A stretch of DNA of 64,000 bases from Pistricoccus aurantiacus (GTDB lineage Bacteria; Pseudomonadota; Gammaproteobacteria; Pseudomonadales; Halomonadaceae). The stretch spans positions 1,426,001-1,490,000 of the forward strand of contig NZ_CP042382.1 of assembly GCF_007954585.1 (NCBI RefSeq). The letters run 5' to 3'. A program made the translations under genes and the position numbers. Positions 19,201 to 28,309 of this stretch are shown here, in pieces; the first letter of the stretch is position 1; every line of letters begins with the position of its first letter. The notes under the pieces are model-generated. The model searched no databases and was not told the origin of the DNA. It worked only from the letters and a program-made list of their open reading frames with translations.

Positions 19201-19226
19201 GCCCGCCTCCCCGGCGGGCTTTTTTG
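19201..19226 (+). terminator. Intrinsic terminator of clpB
   Basis: A 7-bp GC stem GCCCGCC (19201-19207) / GGCGGGC (19213-19219) with a 5-base loop is followed directly by TTTTTT. It lies 33 bases after the clpB stop and separates it from the convergent large gene that ends at 19255. Confidence 0.93.
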
Positions 19227-19254
19227 TCGGCTGGCGCTGGTCGAACGAGCAGGC

Positions 19255-22200
19255 TCAGTCGTCGTTGAAGGCAATCATTGTCGGCGTCATTACCACAAGC
19301 TGCATCTCCGCGCCGCTGGGCATGGCGACGGGCTCCCGAGCCTCGAGCGCGGTGTCCTGCTCGAAGGCCTTGAAGCGAACCTGCGAGCCGGTGCCAAGGC
19401 GGTCAAGCGCTCCCTTCAGCCGCGCCATGACTCGCCTCACCGGTTCCATCAGCGTATGGCCAGGCAGGAAGGGCAGCATTTCCACGATGCTCAGCAGCGC
19501 CTCGGCGATGGCCGTTGCTTGCGAGCCGATCACGTTGGAGACATAGACGAAGTCGCGGAGGTTGGTCTGATCATCCCAGCGGCTGGCCTTGAGGGCTTTC
19601 GATGTCGGATAGGGAGCATTGTTGAGAACGATCGCCCCCGGTGCTTTCTTGGTTGTGCCTATCACGACGCCGGAAGCGCTCAGGGTGCCCTCGGCCTTGG
19701 TATCCGGGTCGCTGGCCACCTTGAACTCGGCTTTCAGCTTGATATTGCCGAATCTCACTGTCTCTAGCAGCGGCTTCACGGCGTCCAGCCCGAGCTTCTC
19801 GAGAAAGATATCAACGGGGTCCTCGTCGTCCGCGGCCCCCGCGAGCGCTGTCAGGATGTCGACAAGGATGCCGGGTGCGTTGGTCGGTGTCTCGGTCAGC
19901 GACGCGGCGATGCCGGTGATCTCGCGAACCATGTCCAGCAGGCTTCGCTCGGAGCTTTCCTCGATCTCGGGGCTTGAAAACTGCAGTAGCCAATCCCTGT
20001 GCTCCTGTGCTTCTGCAGCGGTTTCCACCAATGGGGTACCGAACTGTCCGGTGCTCTGGTCGATATTCACGGCCAGATTCCCCTGATCCGTTGCCATGTT
20101 GAGGATACCGCCGGGTTCGACGTTGATATTGTAGACCCGGCTATCCTCGGTGATCTGCTCGGTGGTGACGCTGGTTGTCTTGACGGTGGTGGTCGAGCGA
20201 TCAACGACGTTGACATCGCCCTGAGGCGTGGAGGCGACGATGGTATTGCCGATGATGATGAAGTGCCCCGAGATGGTGATCTCCACTCCGAAGAAGTTCA
20301 CGACTTTCGGTTCAAGCGAGACATCCGTCGAAGGCTTGAAGGTGAACAGTACCGCTTTCTCGACCGGATCGTTGCGATGCCCATCGCCGGGAGTCTCGGC
20401 AATCTTTTTCACGCCGCGGAAGCGCTCGCGATAGCTGCCTTCTTCTCCCGTGGAGCGCAGAAACTCAGGCGTGTAGTTCGGCGGCGTGCCGATGGCCTCG
20501 GCCAGCCGATAGAGCTTGTCGAAGAGCGCGCGTGCGCGGTCCTGCCCGAGGCTGTAGTTATCTTCCTCGGTACCGGATGTGCTGGCATGGCCCTCGATGG
20601 TGACCACGTTCTCGAGTTCCAGCCCGATCTCGCCAGTGAGTATCTCGAGGGCGCGGACATGATCCGCCTTGAGGCGGGATTTTCCGGTGTCGAAGTTCAT
20701 GAACAGTATCTGATGGGTTCCCGGAATCGGCACTACCGAATAGGGCGCTGTCGGATCGGGCTGGCGCTTCGGCTCGGGCTCCTTGTGCACGGTCTGCACG
20801 CCATCTTCGGTGACGGTAGTCTGGGTGCCGCCACCTTCACCGCGAATGATTTCATCCGCTCGGTCGGCGACCCGCTTCGCTTGTTCCTTGGCAAGACCCT
20901 CGGCCTTGCGCTGCATGAAGGTCTCGGTTGACCTGCGTGCGGCATCTTCGGTACTGGCGCCCATTTCAACTGCCGCCTGGTTCGCCGCGGCCACCGCGGC
21001 GACTTCCTTGGCGGCACTGGCATCTGACGCGAGACGGGCCATCGCCTGCTGATGGGCCATGTTGCCGAAGCCGGCGGCGAGGCTGGTGGCGCTCTGCAGG
21101 CCGGCACGAACATTTTCCTGGGTGCCGGCCAGACCGGCCATGTCACGAAAGGCGCCGGAGCTCGACACCGTTCTCAGGATGTCACCGAGCCCCGCCGTCT
21201 GAGGCGCGTCGGGGGCGTTCTGCAGATTGATGATCGTCTCGGGCAGCTGCGTCGGGGTCGTCGAGACGGGTGCCGCGCGCCTTGACTGCAGCAGCGAGGC
21301 GGGAAGGTCGGCGAGTTCGGGCTCGGGGTTGTCGAGTACCCAGTCGGTGGTCCCCTCGTGACGTTCGCAGGCACTGCAGGAGTCCATGTGGGCCCGCGCA
21401 TAAAGGCCGCTTGTAGGCAGGCTTACCCGTAGCGGGTCTCTATGTGAACCGTCGCTGTAGAAAGCAAGCAGCGCCTCGGGGGTCTTGAGATCCTCATCGA
21501 GCACGATACCGGGTGAGACACGGAAAACCAGCGTGTTGCCGAGAATGCCGATGGGGCGGCGCTCGACTATTCCCGCGAGGCTACGCTTTTCACCGAAGGC
21601 ATCCTGGGTTTCAAAGCCGTCGAGCAGGGCATAGAGTTCGTCGCGGTCCATTTGCCACCAGATGAGCTTGTGGTAGCGATAGAGATCCCGATTGAGCGTA
21701 TCGAGCAGCGTCCTGTGAGCTGCCTTGACTTCGTCCCGATCGTTGCGTTCTTCATAGGCACTGGTCGGAAAGGTCAGCAGTGCGCCATCCGTGGTCGGCT
21801 CACCGGAGGCAGGGTCGAGCAGATCGTCGCGACCACCGCCACGGGCGACGATTCGCCGTTCGTAAAGGTCGGTGGCGGCCTCGATCCGTCCCCCGGTCAC
21901 GTCGGCGAAGGAGCGCTCGGGCAATAGTACGTCCGCGGCATCCGGAGCCTGAACGATCAATTTCTCGGTCTTGCCGCGAGTGAGGTCGGAAGGGCCTCGC
22001 ACCTGAAAGTCGACGCGGATCGTATAGCCATAGCGATAGGTCGTGGCCAGGGTGAAATCCGCCGTGTCGATGAGCGTGGTCGTTCCACGATCATCGTAGC
22101 CGAGGCGCATCTTGTCGACAAAGCGCCGAGCGATGTGTGGCGCGATACTGCGTTGAAAGTAGCGGTCACGTTCACTCTCGGTGATGTCGAGAAGGTTATG

Positions 22201-24336
22201 AACGATTTCCGTGGGCGCCATTGGCAGGAAAGGCGCATAGCGGTCATAGCGCCTGATGAGTTCCTTGAAGCGTGGCGTTTCGGATTTCTCGCGAGTGGTG
22301 CCTTCCTCGACCTGATCCGCGATATCGCCCTCTGTCGGTCGCGTGATTCCAAGACGCAGTTGAATGGAGCCGCGAAGAATGGTGAGGGCCTGGTCCTTGC
22401 GAGCCGTGCCGGGAATTTCCGGGATCACGAATCGCGGAGCATGCTCGATATGGCGAAGGGCGATGCGCTGTTCCCGGTCGCGAATATAGCGATACAGCGA
22501 GTCGCGATGCTGTTTCAGCCGCGCGTCGTCGAAGCGGGTGATTTTGAAAGGAACGAAGACACACTCGTTCACCCCCGCCACTTCCGTGTCGATGCGAAGA
22601 TGTCGCAGTATCTGGTAATAGACGATGCTGAGGGCGTGGCAATAATTGATATTGCGAACGACTTCGCTGACCCCCTCGGCGCTTTCGCTCTGCTCGACCT
22701 CGGTGACCACCGTCGCCTCGAAGGCGCGCAGTGAATCGCCGTATTGTCGGATCGCGTCACGCAGGTTCTGCTCCTCGGACGCGCTGACGTCGCGTCCGCC
22801 CCGCTGCCAGGAGGAAGAACTCGACGAAGAGTGAGCCGCGCCGCCGCCGATCACTACGGGCCCGGCGGCGAATCCAATGCCGGCGGCTCCCGCCGTGGTA
22901 GAAGACTTGGACCCGCCCTTGCTCCATTCATTCAAGCTGGACTCCACCGCATCCGTGTAGCTTCGGTCGCGGAGGGTTATCTGACTGACTTCATCCTCGC
23001 TGAGCTGTGCCTCCCGGCGACTGGCGCGTTCTCGCCTGTCCCAGTCCACTTTTACGATACGTCGGGTCTGGCGCGGCGCGAGGGTCATGGAGTGGGCGAC
23101 GTCGCCCAGGGAATAACCGTTCGAGCGATAACGCACGCGCATGTCGAGGATATGGCCTCTGGAGAGACTGACGGCCTGATAACGTGTCGGGTCTTCTTCC
23201 CAGGGGATGGCGGCGGTGCGTCCTACTTCTCGACGACTCAAGGACTCGAGGCCGATCTCCGGATCGGTGACTCTCAGTACGGTGGAGAAACGGCGCTCGC
23301 CGAGGATGCGCCCGGGGTTATCAAAAGGTTTGCAGACGACACCTGGGTCATCGGCGAAGATATCGGGACGATTGAGGATCGCCTGCTCGTCCGCGTCCAT
23401 CGGGACGTCGTCCGTGGTGACGTCTGGCAGCGCGAAGGTCGGTAGAAGAATGACGATGTTTCGTCGCGCCTTCTCAAGCTCGGCGTCGGCCTGAAAGCCG
23501 AAGAAGAAGGCTGGTCCGGTAAGGAACCACGCCCAGCCGATCGGACCCTCGATCGCCGGGACGGGTTGATCGATCGAGAAACTGCCGTCGAAATCGAGAC
23601 GGACCGGTGCAAGGGGGAAAGCCGCCAGTTTTTGCGCCGTCTGCTCGCTTTGTGGATCGATCTTCACTGCCGCCGTCGCGAGTGACTGGATCGCGAGGAG
23701 TTCGCGGATTAGAGGCGCAGTCGCGCTCCCCACCGGCGTTGCACTAAGCCGGTAACCATCGAAGCGATACGCCGGTTGTGCCGGCACCATGTATAGGCCG
23801 GCACGTTGAAAACGCCGAATTTCCGGAAGCACCAGGGGCAGGAGATCGATTTCATGATGCGCATAGGCGATGGGGCCATCCCGGCGCTCGAGGAGTTCCT
23901 GCGGCGTGTAACTCCGCGCCAGTAGATTGCCTCCATCGCGTGTGCGGACCCATAGCGAGACCGGCTTGTCGAGATTGACGTCACGTTGCTCTAGCCTCTC
24001 GGGAACGGAGGCCGTCATCTCTCTTTCGACGATCTGATCCGTTCCCTCCGTGTCGTTGTATTTCGCGCCGATCAGCAGGCTTATGTCCGCAAGTTTGGGG
24101 TTGAACTCGAAGGAAAATGCAAAACCGGTCCGTGCCGGAGCGCCGAAGACGATCTCGCCTCGTTCGGACAGGTTGTCTAGGCGTGCCCAGCCTTCTCGAG
24201 AAAGTTCCAGACCCTCGAGATCGCCAAGGCTCATGATGATGGAGGCTTCGCGACGTCTCGTTATTCGTCGTGCGTCCGCGGCCGAAAGTCCTAGCGCCGT
24301 GAGTTCCTCGAAAGCCAAAGTGTTGATGTTCGCCAT
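19255..24336 (-). CDS. Very large protein (1693 aa) of unknown function with HhH-like start and OmpA-like domain
   Basis: I do not recognise a named family for this 1693-residue protein. From the N-terminus it shows several regions. Residues 1-60 read as a ComEA-like helix-hairpin-helix (NTLAFEELTALGLSAADARR then MSLGDLEGL). A long mixed region to about 450 contains a Trp/Phe-rich patch (GWAWFLTGPAFFFGF near 268). A Gly/Ala then Ser-rich linker lies near 480-505, followed by a segment around VVRNINYCHALSIVYYQILRH. A CxxC (SCSACERH) occurs near 989 and an Ala-rich helical stretch at about 1085-1150. An OmpA/MotB-like domain at about 1205-1300 reads FDTGKSRL, IEGHASTSG and LGQDRARAL. A Thr/Val-rich, beta-like stretch at 1345-1430 and a final 260-residue region complete it. 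There is no signal peptide or clear membrane helix. An AGGGGAG site precedes the ATG. The frame is intact over 5 kb with GC-rich codon use like the host. It is divergent from a LuxR-type gene. Confidence 0.85.
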   Translation of the reverse strand: MANINTLAFEELTALGLSAADARRITRRREASIIMSLGDLEGLELSREGWARLDNLSERGEIVFGAPARTGFAFSFEFNPKLADISLLIGAKYNDTEGTDQIVEREMTASVPERLEQRDVNLDKPVSLWVRTRDGGNLLARSYTPQELLERRDGPIAYAHHEIDLLPLVLPEIRRFQRAGLYMVPAQPAYRFDGYRLSATPVGSATAPLIRELLAIQSLATAAVKIDPQSEQTAQKLAAFPLAPVRLDFDGSFSIDQPVPAIEGPIGWAWFLTGPAFFFGFQADAELEKARRNIVILLPTFALPDVTTDDVPMDADEQAILNRPDIFADDPGVVCKPFDNPGRILGERRFSTVLRVTDPEIGLESLSRREVGRTAAIPWEEDPTRYQAVSLSRGHILDMRVRYRSNGYSLGDVAHSMTLAPRQTRRIVKVDWDRRERASRREAQLSEDEVSQITLRDRSYTDAVESSLNEWSKGGSKSSTTAGAAGIGFAAGPVVIGGGAAHSSSSSSSWQRGGRDVSASEEQNLRDAIRQYGDSLRAFEATVVTEVEQSESAEGVSEVVRNINYCHALSIVYYQILRHLRIDTEVAGVNECVFVPFKITRFDDARLKQHRDSLYRYIRDREQRIALRHIEHAPRFVIPEIPGTARKDQALTILRGSIQLRLGITRPTEGDIADQVEEGTTREKSETPRFKELIRRYDRYAPFLPMAPTEIVHNLLDITESERDRYFQRSIAPHIARRFVDKMRLGYDDRGTTTLIDTADFTLATTYRYGYTIRVDFQVRGPSDLTRGKTEKLIVQAPDAADVLLPERSFADVTGGRIEAATDLYERRIVARGGGRDDLLDPASGEPTTDGALLTFPTSAYEERNDRDEVKAAHRTLLDTLNRDLYRYHKLIWWQMDRDELYALLDGFETQDAFGEKRSLAGIVERRPIGILGNTLVFRVSPGIVLDEDLKTPEALLAFYSDGSHRDPLRVSLPTSGLYARAHMDSCSACERHEGTTDWVLDNPEPELADLPASLLQSRRAAPVSTTPTQLPETIINLQNAPDAPQTAGLGDILRTVSSSGAFRDMAGLAGTQENVRAGLQSATSLAAGFGNMAHQQAMARLASDASAAKEVAAVAAANQAAVEMGASTEDAARRSTETFMQRKAEGLAKEQAKRVADRADEIIRGEGGGTQTTVTEDGVQTVHKEPEPKRQPDPTAPYSVVPIPGTHQILFMNFDTGKSRLKADHVRALEILTGEIGLELENVVTIEGHASTSGTEEDNYSLGQDRARALFDKLYRLAEAIGTPPNYTPEFLRSTGEEGSYRERFRGVKKIAETPGDGHRNDPVEKAVLFTFKPSTDVSLEPKVVNFFGVEITISGHFIIIGNTIVASTPQGDVNVVDRSTTTVKTTSVTTEQITEDSRVYNINVEPGGILNMATDQGNLAVNIDQSTGQFGTPLVETAAEAQEHRDWLLQFSSPEIEESSERSLLDMVREITGIAASLTETPTNAPGILVDILTALAGAADDEDPVDIFLEKLGLDAVKPLLETVRFGNIKLKAEFKVASDPDTKAEGTLSASGVVIGTTKKAPGAIVLNNAPYPTSKALKASRWDDQTNLRDFVYVSNVIGSQATAIAEALLSIVEMLPFLPGHTLMEPVRRVMARLKGALDRLGTGSQVRFKAFEQDTALEAREPVAMPSGAEMQLVVMTPTMIAFNDD

Positions 24337-24557
24337 TTTTTACACTCCCCTGGAGCAATTTATTGTTGTACTGAACCTGGCTGTTCAGGCTTTGTACGGC
24401 GCTCATCTAATGCTTGTGAGTTGCTTAATATCAGATACACGACAGGAAAAACGTCACCTTCAGTGCTACATTATTATTGCTTAACTGTTACATTCGGTAA
24501 TTTAAACTTGCAGGGCGAGATACGTCGATCTAGCCATCGGTACGTCTCGTAAGTACC
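24337..24557. promoter_or_regulatory. AT-rich divergent intergenic region between the 1693-aa gene and the LuxR gene
   Basis: This 221-base region is clearly more AT-rich than the flanking genes and carries both divergent promoters by position. It contains an imperfect dyad GTTAC-ATTCG-GTAAT near 24486-24500 that could be a regulator site. I see no clear sigma-70 consensus pair. The arrangement suggests that the LuxR-type protein regulates the large gene, which is inference. Confidence 0.45.
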
Positions 24558-25682
24558 ATGGATCCAGTTGCTAGCGCCGAGGCGCGTATCAAACAGCTTT
24601 GCTGCCTGGGGTTGGGGGGCGAGGTGATCATGCCGGCGATACTGGAAGCCATGCACGACCTTGTTCCTTCCTACGCCAACTGCTTCACCTGGTCGGGGCC
24701 TCGGGGTGAAATGCGCAACAGTTACGCGGAAAACATGGACGAGCTGCTGCCACTCCTGCCTTTCTACTTCGAGCAGATGTACAACCGGCGGGAAGAGGAG
24801 GTTGTCGTTTCCTTTCGCGATGTCATGCGCAGCCGAGTCAATGGCCGCAGGACCGTGTTGTTGCTAGAGGATAGGCTCAAGAGCGATCGGCGCAGCTACT
24901 ATCGCCACGATTATTACAACCTGTTTCTTCGCCCGGCCAACTTGCATCAAGGTCTCAATGTCGTCGTACGTGAAGCAGGCGTCGCGCTCGGTGGCTTCGG
25001 TCTGCACCGTACCGAGAGGGACCCCGAGTTCAGCTTCGAGCAAGCACGTCCGCTGGAACGCTTGATGCCCTTCGTCGCTCATGCGTTGACCGCCGCGCCG
25101 CGCAGTGAAGCATCGCTGATGGATACCGAACGGGAGGGCCTGATCGTCGTCGATCTCGAAGGCCGAATATGTCATCTTTCCAAGGAGGCGCGCCGCCTGC
25201 TGATCATGGCAACACGACCGGTCATCTCCTGGCGAACCCATAGCGCCGAACTGCGTTTGCCTTTCCCGGTCATACGGCTGTGTCGGCGTCTTTACAGAGT
25301 TTTCTCCAGGGGGACGCTCGAGCGAACACCGCCGGTCTATCATCATCGCAATGAGCTGGGCGGCTTTGTCTTTCGCGCCTATTGGTTGAATAACGATGGA
25401 CTGCACCAGCCCTCGCCGGAGCCAGCATCGCTGATCGGCGTCCATCTGCGTTTTCAGGAGCCGCTAACGGTACGAATACTTCGACGGCTGGGTGCCATGC
25501 CCGCTCTGTCGCGACGGCAGATGCAGATTTGCCTGCTATTGGCGATGGACGTTTCCAACGAGCAGATTGCCGCCCGAATGAACATGAGCAAGCATACTGT
25601 CGTTACCCACACGCGACGGATTTACGACAAGTTGGATGTCGGTAGTCGCAGCCAGTTACTGGCGAAAATCACGGCGACTTGA
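24558..25682 (+). CDS. LuxR-family transcriptional regulator
   Basis: A 374-residue DNA-binding regulator. The C-terminal 60 residues are a LuxR/GerE helix-turn-helix: LSRRQMQICLLLAMDVSNEQ, then IAARMNMSKHTVVTHTRRIY, then DKLDVGSRSQLLAK. The N-terminal 300 residues are not an autoinducer domain that I recognise and have no response-regulator aspartate pocket. They look like a globular PAS/GAF-type sensor (VIMPAILEAMHDLVPSYANC; GFGLHRTERDPEFSFEQ), which is inference. The ATG at 24558 gives MDPVASAEARIKQLC. It is divergent from the 1693-aa gene, its likely target. Ligand and targets are unknown. Confidence 0.85.
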   Translation: MDPVASAEARIKQLCCLGLGGEVIMPAILEAMHDLVPSYANCFTWSGPRGEMRNSYAENMDELLPLLPFYFEQMYNRREEEVVVSFRDVMRSRVNGRRTVLLLEDRLKSDRRSYYRHDYYNLFLRPANLHQGLNVVVREAGVALGGFGLHRTERDPEFSFEQARPLERLMPFVAHALTAAPRSEASLMDTEREGLIVVDLEGRICHLSKEARRLLIMATRPVISWRTHSAELRLPFPVIRLCRRLYRVFSRGTLERTPPVYHHRNELGGFVFRAYWLNNDGLHQPSPEPASLIGVHLRFQEPLTVRILRRLGAMPALSRRQMQICLLLAMDVSNEQIAARMNMSKHTVVTHTRRIYDKLDVGSRSQLLAKITAT

Positions 25683-25736
25683 TCATTCGGCCCGGCGCTC
25701 GATCATATTTTTTTGCGCTGCAATATGCGCCGCCGG

Positions 25737-26066
25737 TTGACAGCCTTCGACGGCTATTGGAACCTTTGAGGTTCCTGATTGCGGGCGCGGCTTAGCGGGA
25801 GACCCCCGGAGTGCCGCGCGAAGGGTAGGCGAACGCGCCTTTACCCGCCGAAGGACACCAGGTTAGGGCTTATCCGCCTGGCCTGGCCAACGCCCCCCAA
25901 GCGGCAAAACACCGCGATGAGAGTGCAGGCCCCAACCGGGCCCAAGAACGCCAGGGTTTGGCATCAGGTGCCGGCGTGACCGGCAGCGGCATACCGCCGC
26001 ACTCGAATTTTGCAGCCTGTTAGCGCTGCGAAAATCGCACTCGAGACCTCCAGGGGAGAAATACAC
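25737..26066 (+). ncRNA. Long structured 5' leader of ilvI (candidate attenuator or riboswitch)
   Basis: Between luxR and ilvI lie 384 bases without a credible gene. TTGACA at 25737-25742 could be a -35 element, though no good -10 follows. Several GC-rich hairpins follow. GCGCGGC 25785-25791 pairs with GCCGCGC 25813-25819, enclosing CGGG/CCCG with an AGACC loop. GGGTAGGCG 25823-25831 pairs with CGCC and TACCC (25836-25846). CCAGG 25858-25862 pairs with CCTGG 25877-25881, and GGCCC 25928-25932 with GGGCC 25938-25942. No short peptide rich in Leu, Ile or Val is visible, so classical ilv attenuation is not evident. No known riboswitch consensus was recognised with confidence. Confidence 0.5.
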
Positions 26067-27791
26067 GTGGAATTGCTTTCCGGCGCCGATATGATCGCTC
26101 GCTTCCTGCAGGATGAGGGCATCGAATATATCTACGGCTATCCCGGCGGCGCGGCGCTGCATATCTATGACGCGCTGTTTCGCCAAGACAAAGTCAAGCA
26201 CATACTGGTGCGACACGAACAGGCCGCCACTCACGCGGCGGATGGTTACGCTCGGGCTTCCGGCAAGCCGGGCACGGTACTGGTCACTTCCGGTCCCGGC
26301 GCGACCAACGCGGTCACCGGCATCGCTACCGCCTACATGGATTCGATTCCCATGGTGGTATTGTGCGGCCAGGTCGCCAGTCACCTGATCGGTGACGATG
26401 CCTTCCAGGAAACCGATATTATCGGCGTGACCCGACCGATCGTGAAGCACAGCTTCTCGATCCGTCATCCGTCCGAGATTCCGGAAGTGCTGAAAAAGGC
26501 CTATTACCTGGCTTCCACCGGACGGCCCGGCCCGGTGGTGGTGGATATTCCCAAGGACATGACCGCGCCCACGGAGCGTTATGAGTACGTCTACCCCAAG
26601 AAGGTGAAGATGCGCTCCTACAATCCGGTGGCTCGCGGCCATACTGGCCAGATCAAGAAGGCCGTGGACCTGATGCTGCGGGCGCGACGCCCGGTGTTCT
26701 ATACCGGCGGCGGTGTAGTCACCGGCAACGCCAGCGAAGGGCTGACGGATCTGGTCCGCCACCTCGGTTTTCCGATCACCACCACTTTGATGGGTATCGG
26801 CGCCTATCCGCAGAGCGATCGCCAGTCCTTGAGCTGGCTGGGCATGCACGGCTCCTATGAGGCGAACATGGCCATGCACCACGCGGATCTGGTGATCGCC
26901 ATCGGCGCGCGTTTTGATGATCGAGTGACCAACAACACCTCCAAGTTCTGCCCCACGGCGAAAACCATACATGTGGATATCGACCCCAGTTCGATTTCCA
27001 AGACCGTACGGGCGGACGTGCCTATCGTCGGCCCGGCTCAGAGTGTGATCAACGAGATGATCAGTCTGGTGCAGGGCAAGGAGCTGCAGAATCCGGAAGC
27101 CCTGGCGGAGTGGTGGCAGAAGATCGACGGCTGGCGGGAGGAGCGTCGCGGCAAGCTCTATGAGCCTTCCGAAGATGGTGAGCCCTTGAAGCCCCAGGCG
27201 GTGATCGAGGCGCTATGCAAGATCACTCGGGGTGAAGCATTTATCACCACGGATGTCGGCCAGCACCAGATGTTCGCCGCCCAGTACTACAAGTTCGACA
27301 AGCCCAATCGCTTCATCACTTCCGGCGGGCTCGGTACCATGGGCTTCGGGTTTCCCGCCGCCATGGGCATCAAGAAGAGCTATCCGGAAGAGGATGTGGT
27401 CTGTATCACCGGGGAAGGCAGCTTCCAGATGATGATGCAGGAGCTTTCGACCTGTAAGCAGTACGGGGTCGGGGTCAAGATCATCAATCTCAACAACGGC
27501 TCCCTGGGCATGGTGCGCCAGTGGCAGGACTTGAACTACAAGTCGCGTCACGCTCATTCCTATGTGGAGTCCATGCCGGATTTCGAGAAATTGCTCCAGG
27601 CCTACGATTTCACTTACATCCGGGTCGAGCGTTCGGACGAGCTTGAGCCTGCGCTGGAGAAGATGCTCGTCGATACTCGCGAACTGGTGTTTCTCGATGT
27701 CTACGTGGACCCGCGGGAACACGTTTACCCGATGCATGTGCCGTTAGGCTCCATGCGTGACATGCTGCTTTCGAAGACGGAGCGGACCTGA
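26067..27791 (+). CDS. ilvI: Acetolactate synthase large (catalytic) subunit
   Basis: ThDP-dependent enzyme that makes acetolactate or acetohydroxybutyrate, the first common step of valine, leucine and isoleucine synthesis. Signatures are YGYPGGAALHIYDAL, the catalytic-Glu segment RHEQAATHAADGYARASGKPG, VTSGPGATNAVTGIATAYMD, and the ThDP/Mg motif GEGSFQMMMQELSTCKQY with downstream NNGSLGMVRQWQ. GTG 26067 is preferred: AGGGGAGA lies eight bases upstream and it gives the usual N-terminus (V/M)ELLSGADMIARFL and 574 residues. An ATG at 26010 would add 19 unconserved residues. It overlaps ilvH by one base. Confidence 0.96.
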   Translation: MELLSGADMIARFLQDEGIEYIYGYPGGAALHIYDALFRQDKVKHILVRHEQAATHAADGYARASGKPGTVLVTSGPGATNAVTGIATAYMDSIPMVVLCGQVASHLIGDDAFQETDIIGVTRPIVKHSFSIRHPSEIPEVLKKAYYLASTGRPGPVVVDIPKDMTAPTERYEYVYPKKVKMRSYNPVARGHTGQIKKAVDLMLRARRPVFYTGGGVVTGNASEGLTDLVRHLGFPITTTLMGIGAYPQSDRQSLSWLGMHGSYEANMAMHHADLVIAIGARFDDRVTNNTSKFCPTAKTIHVDIDPSSISKTVRADVPIVGPAQSVINEMISLVQGKELQNPEALAEWWQKIDGWREERRGKLYEPSEDGEPLKPQAVIEALCKITRGEAFITTDVGQHQMFAAQYYKFDKPNRFITSGGLGTMGFGFPAAMGIKKSYPEEDVVCITGEGSFQMMMQELSTCKQYGVGVKIINLNNGSLGMVRQWQDLNYKSRHAHSYVESMPDFEKLLQAYDFTYIRVERSDELEPALEKMLVDTRELVFLDVYVDPREHVYPMHVPLGSMRDMLLSKTERT

Positions 27792-28282
27792 TGCGCCATA
27801 TCATTTCGATCCTGATGGAAAACGAGCCCGGCGCCCTGTCCCGCGTGGTGGGGCTGTTCGCCCAGCGCAATTACAACATCGAGTCGCTCAATGTGGCGCC
27901 TACCGAGGATCCGTCCCTGTCACGTCTCACGGTGACGACCCAGGGCGATGATCGGGTCATCGAGCAGATCACCAAGCATCTCAACAAGCTGATCGATGTA
28001 GTCAAGCTGGTGGACTTGACCGAAGGCAACCATGTCGAGCGGGAGATGATGCTGGTCAAGGTCAAGGCCTTGGGTGCCGCACGGGACGAGGTCAAGCGTA
28101 CCGCGGATGTCTTCCGGGCGCAGATCGTCGACGTGACGCCGCACCTGTACACGGTGCAGATCACCGGAGACGCGGGCAAGCTGGATGCCTTCCTGCAGGC
28201 CATGTCGCCGATGGGCATCCTCGAGGTCGCGCGTACCGGGGTTTCGGGCATTGCTCGCGGGGAAAAGGTGCTGGCGCTGTAG
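27791..28282 (+). CDS. ilvH: Acetolactate synthase small (regulatory) subunit
   Basis: A 163-residue regulatory partner of IlvI that activates it and mediates valine feedback inhibition. The N-terminal ACT domain begins MRHIISILMENEPGALSRVVGLFAQRNYNIESL, with the SLNVAPTEDPSLSRLT motif that follows. A second ACT-like C-terminal domain covers about residues 80-155. ATG overlaps the ilvI stop by one base (TGATG), showing coupled translation. It is followed by a strong terminator. Confidence 0.96.
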   Translation: MRHIISILMENEPGALSRVVGLFAQRNYNIESLNVAPTEDPSLSRLTVTTQGDDRVIEQITKHLNKLIDVVKLVDLTEGNHVEREMMLVKVKALGAARDEVKRTADVFRAQIVDVTPHLYTVQITGDAGKLDAFLQAMSPMGILEVARTGVSGIARGEKVLAL

Positions 28283-28309
28283 CCGGTTTCGATCTCTCGA
28301 TAATTGATA

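Noticed and set aside
25680-25718. Terminator behind the LuxR gene
   Set aside because: TGATC/GATCA flanks a GC-rich stretch and a T-run follows, but the stem is only 5 bp with a long loop, too weak to list.
25737-25900. Glycine or TPP riboswitch upstream of ilvI
   Set aside because: Short pieces such as CGCCGAAGG recall these aptamers, but the remaining conserved blocks are absent, so only an unnamed structured leader is reported.
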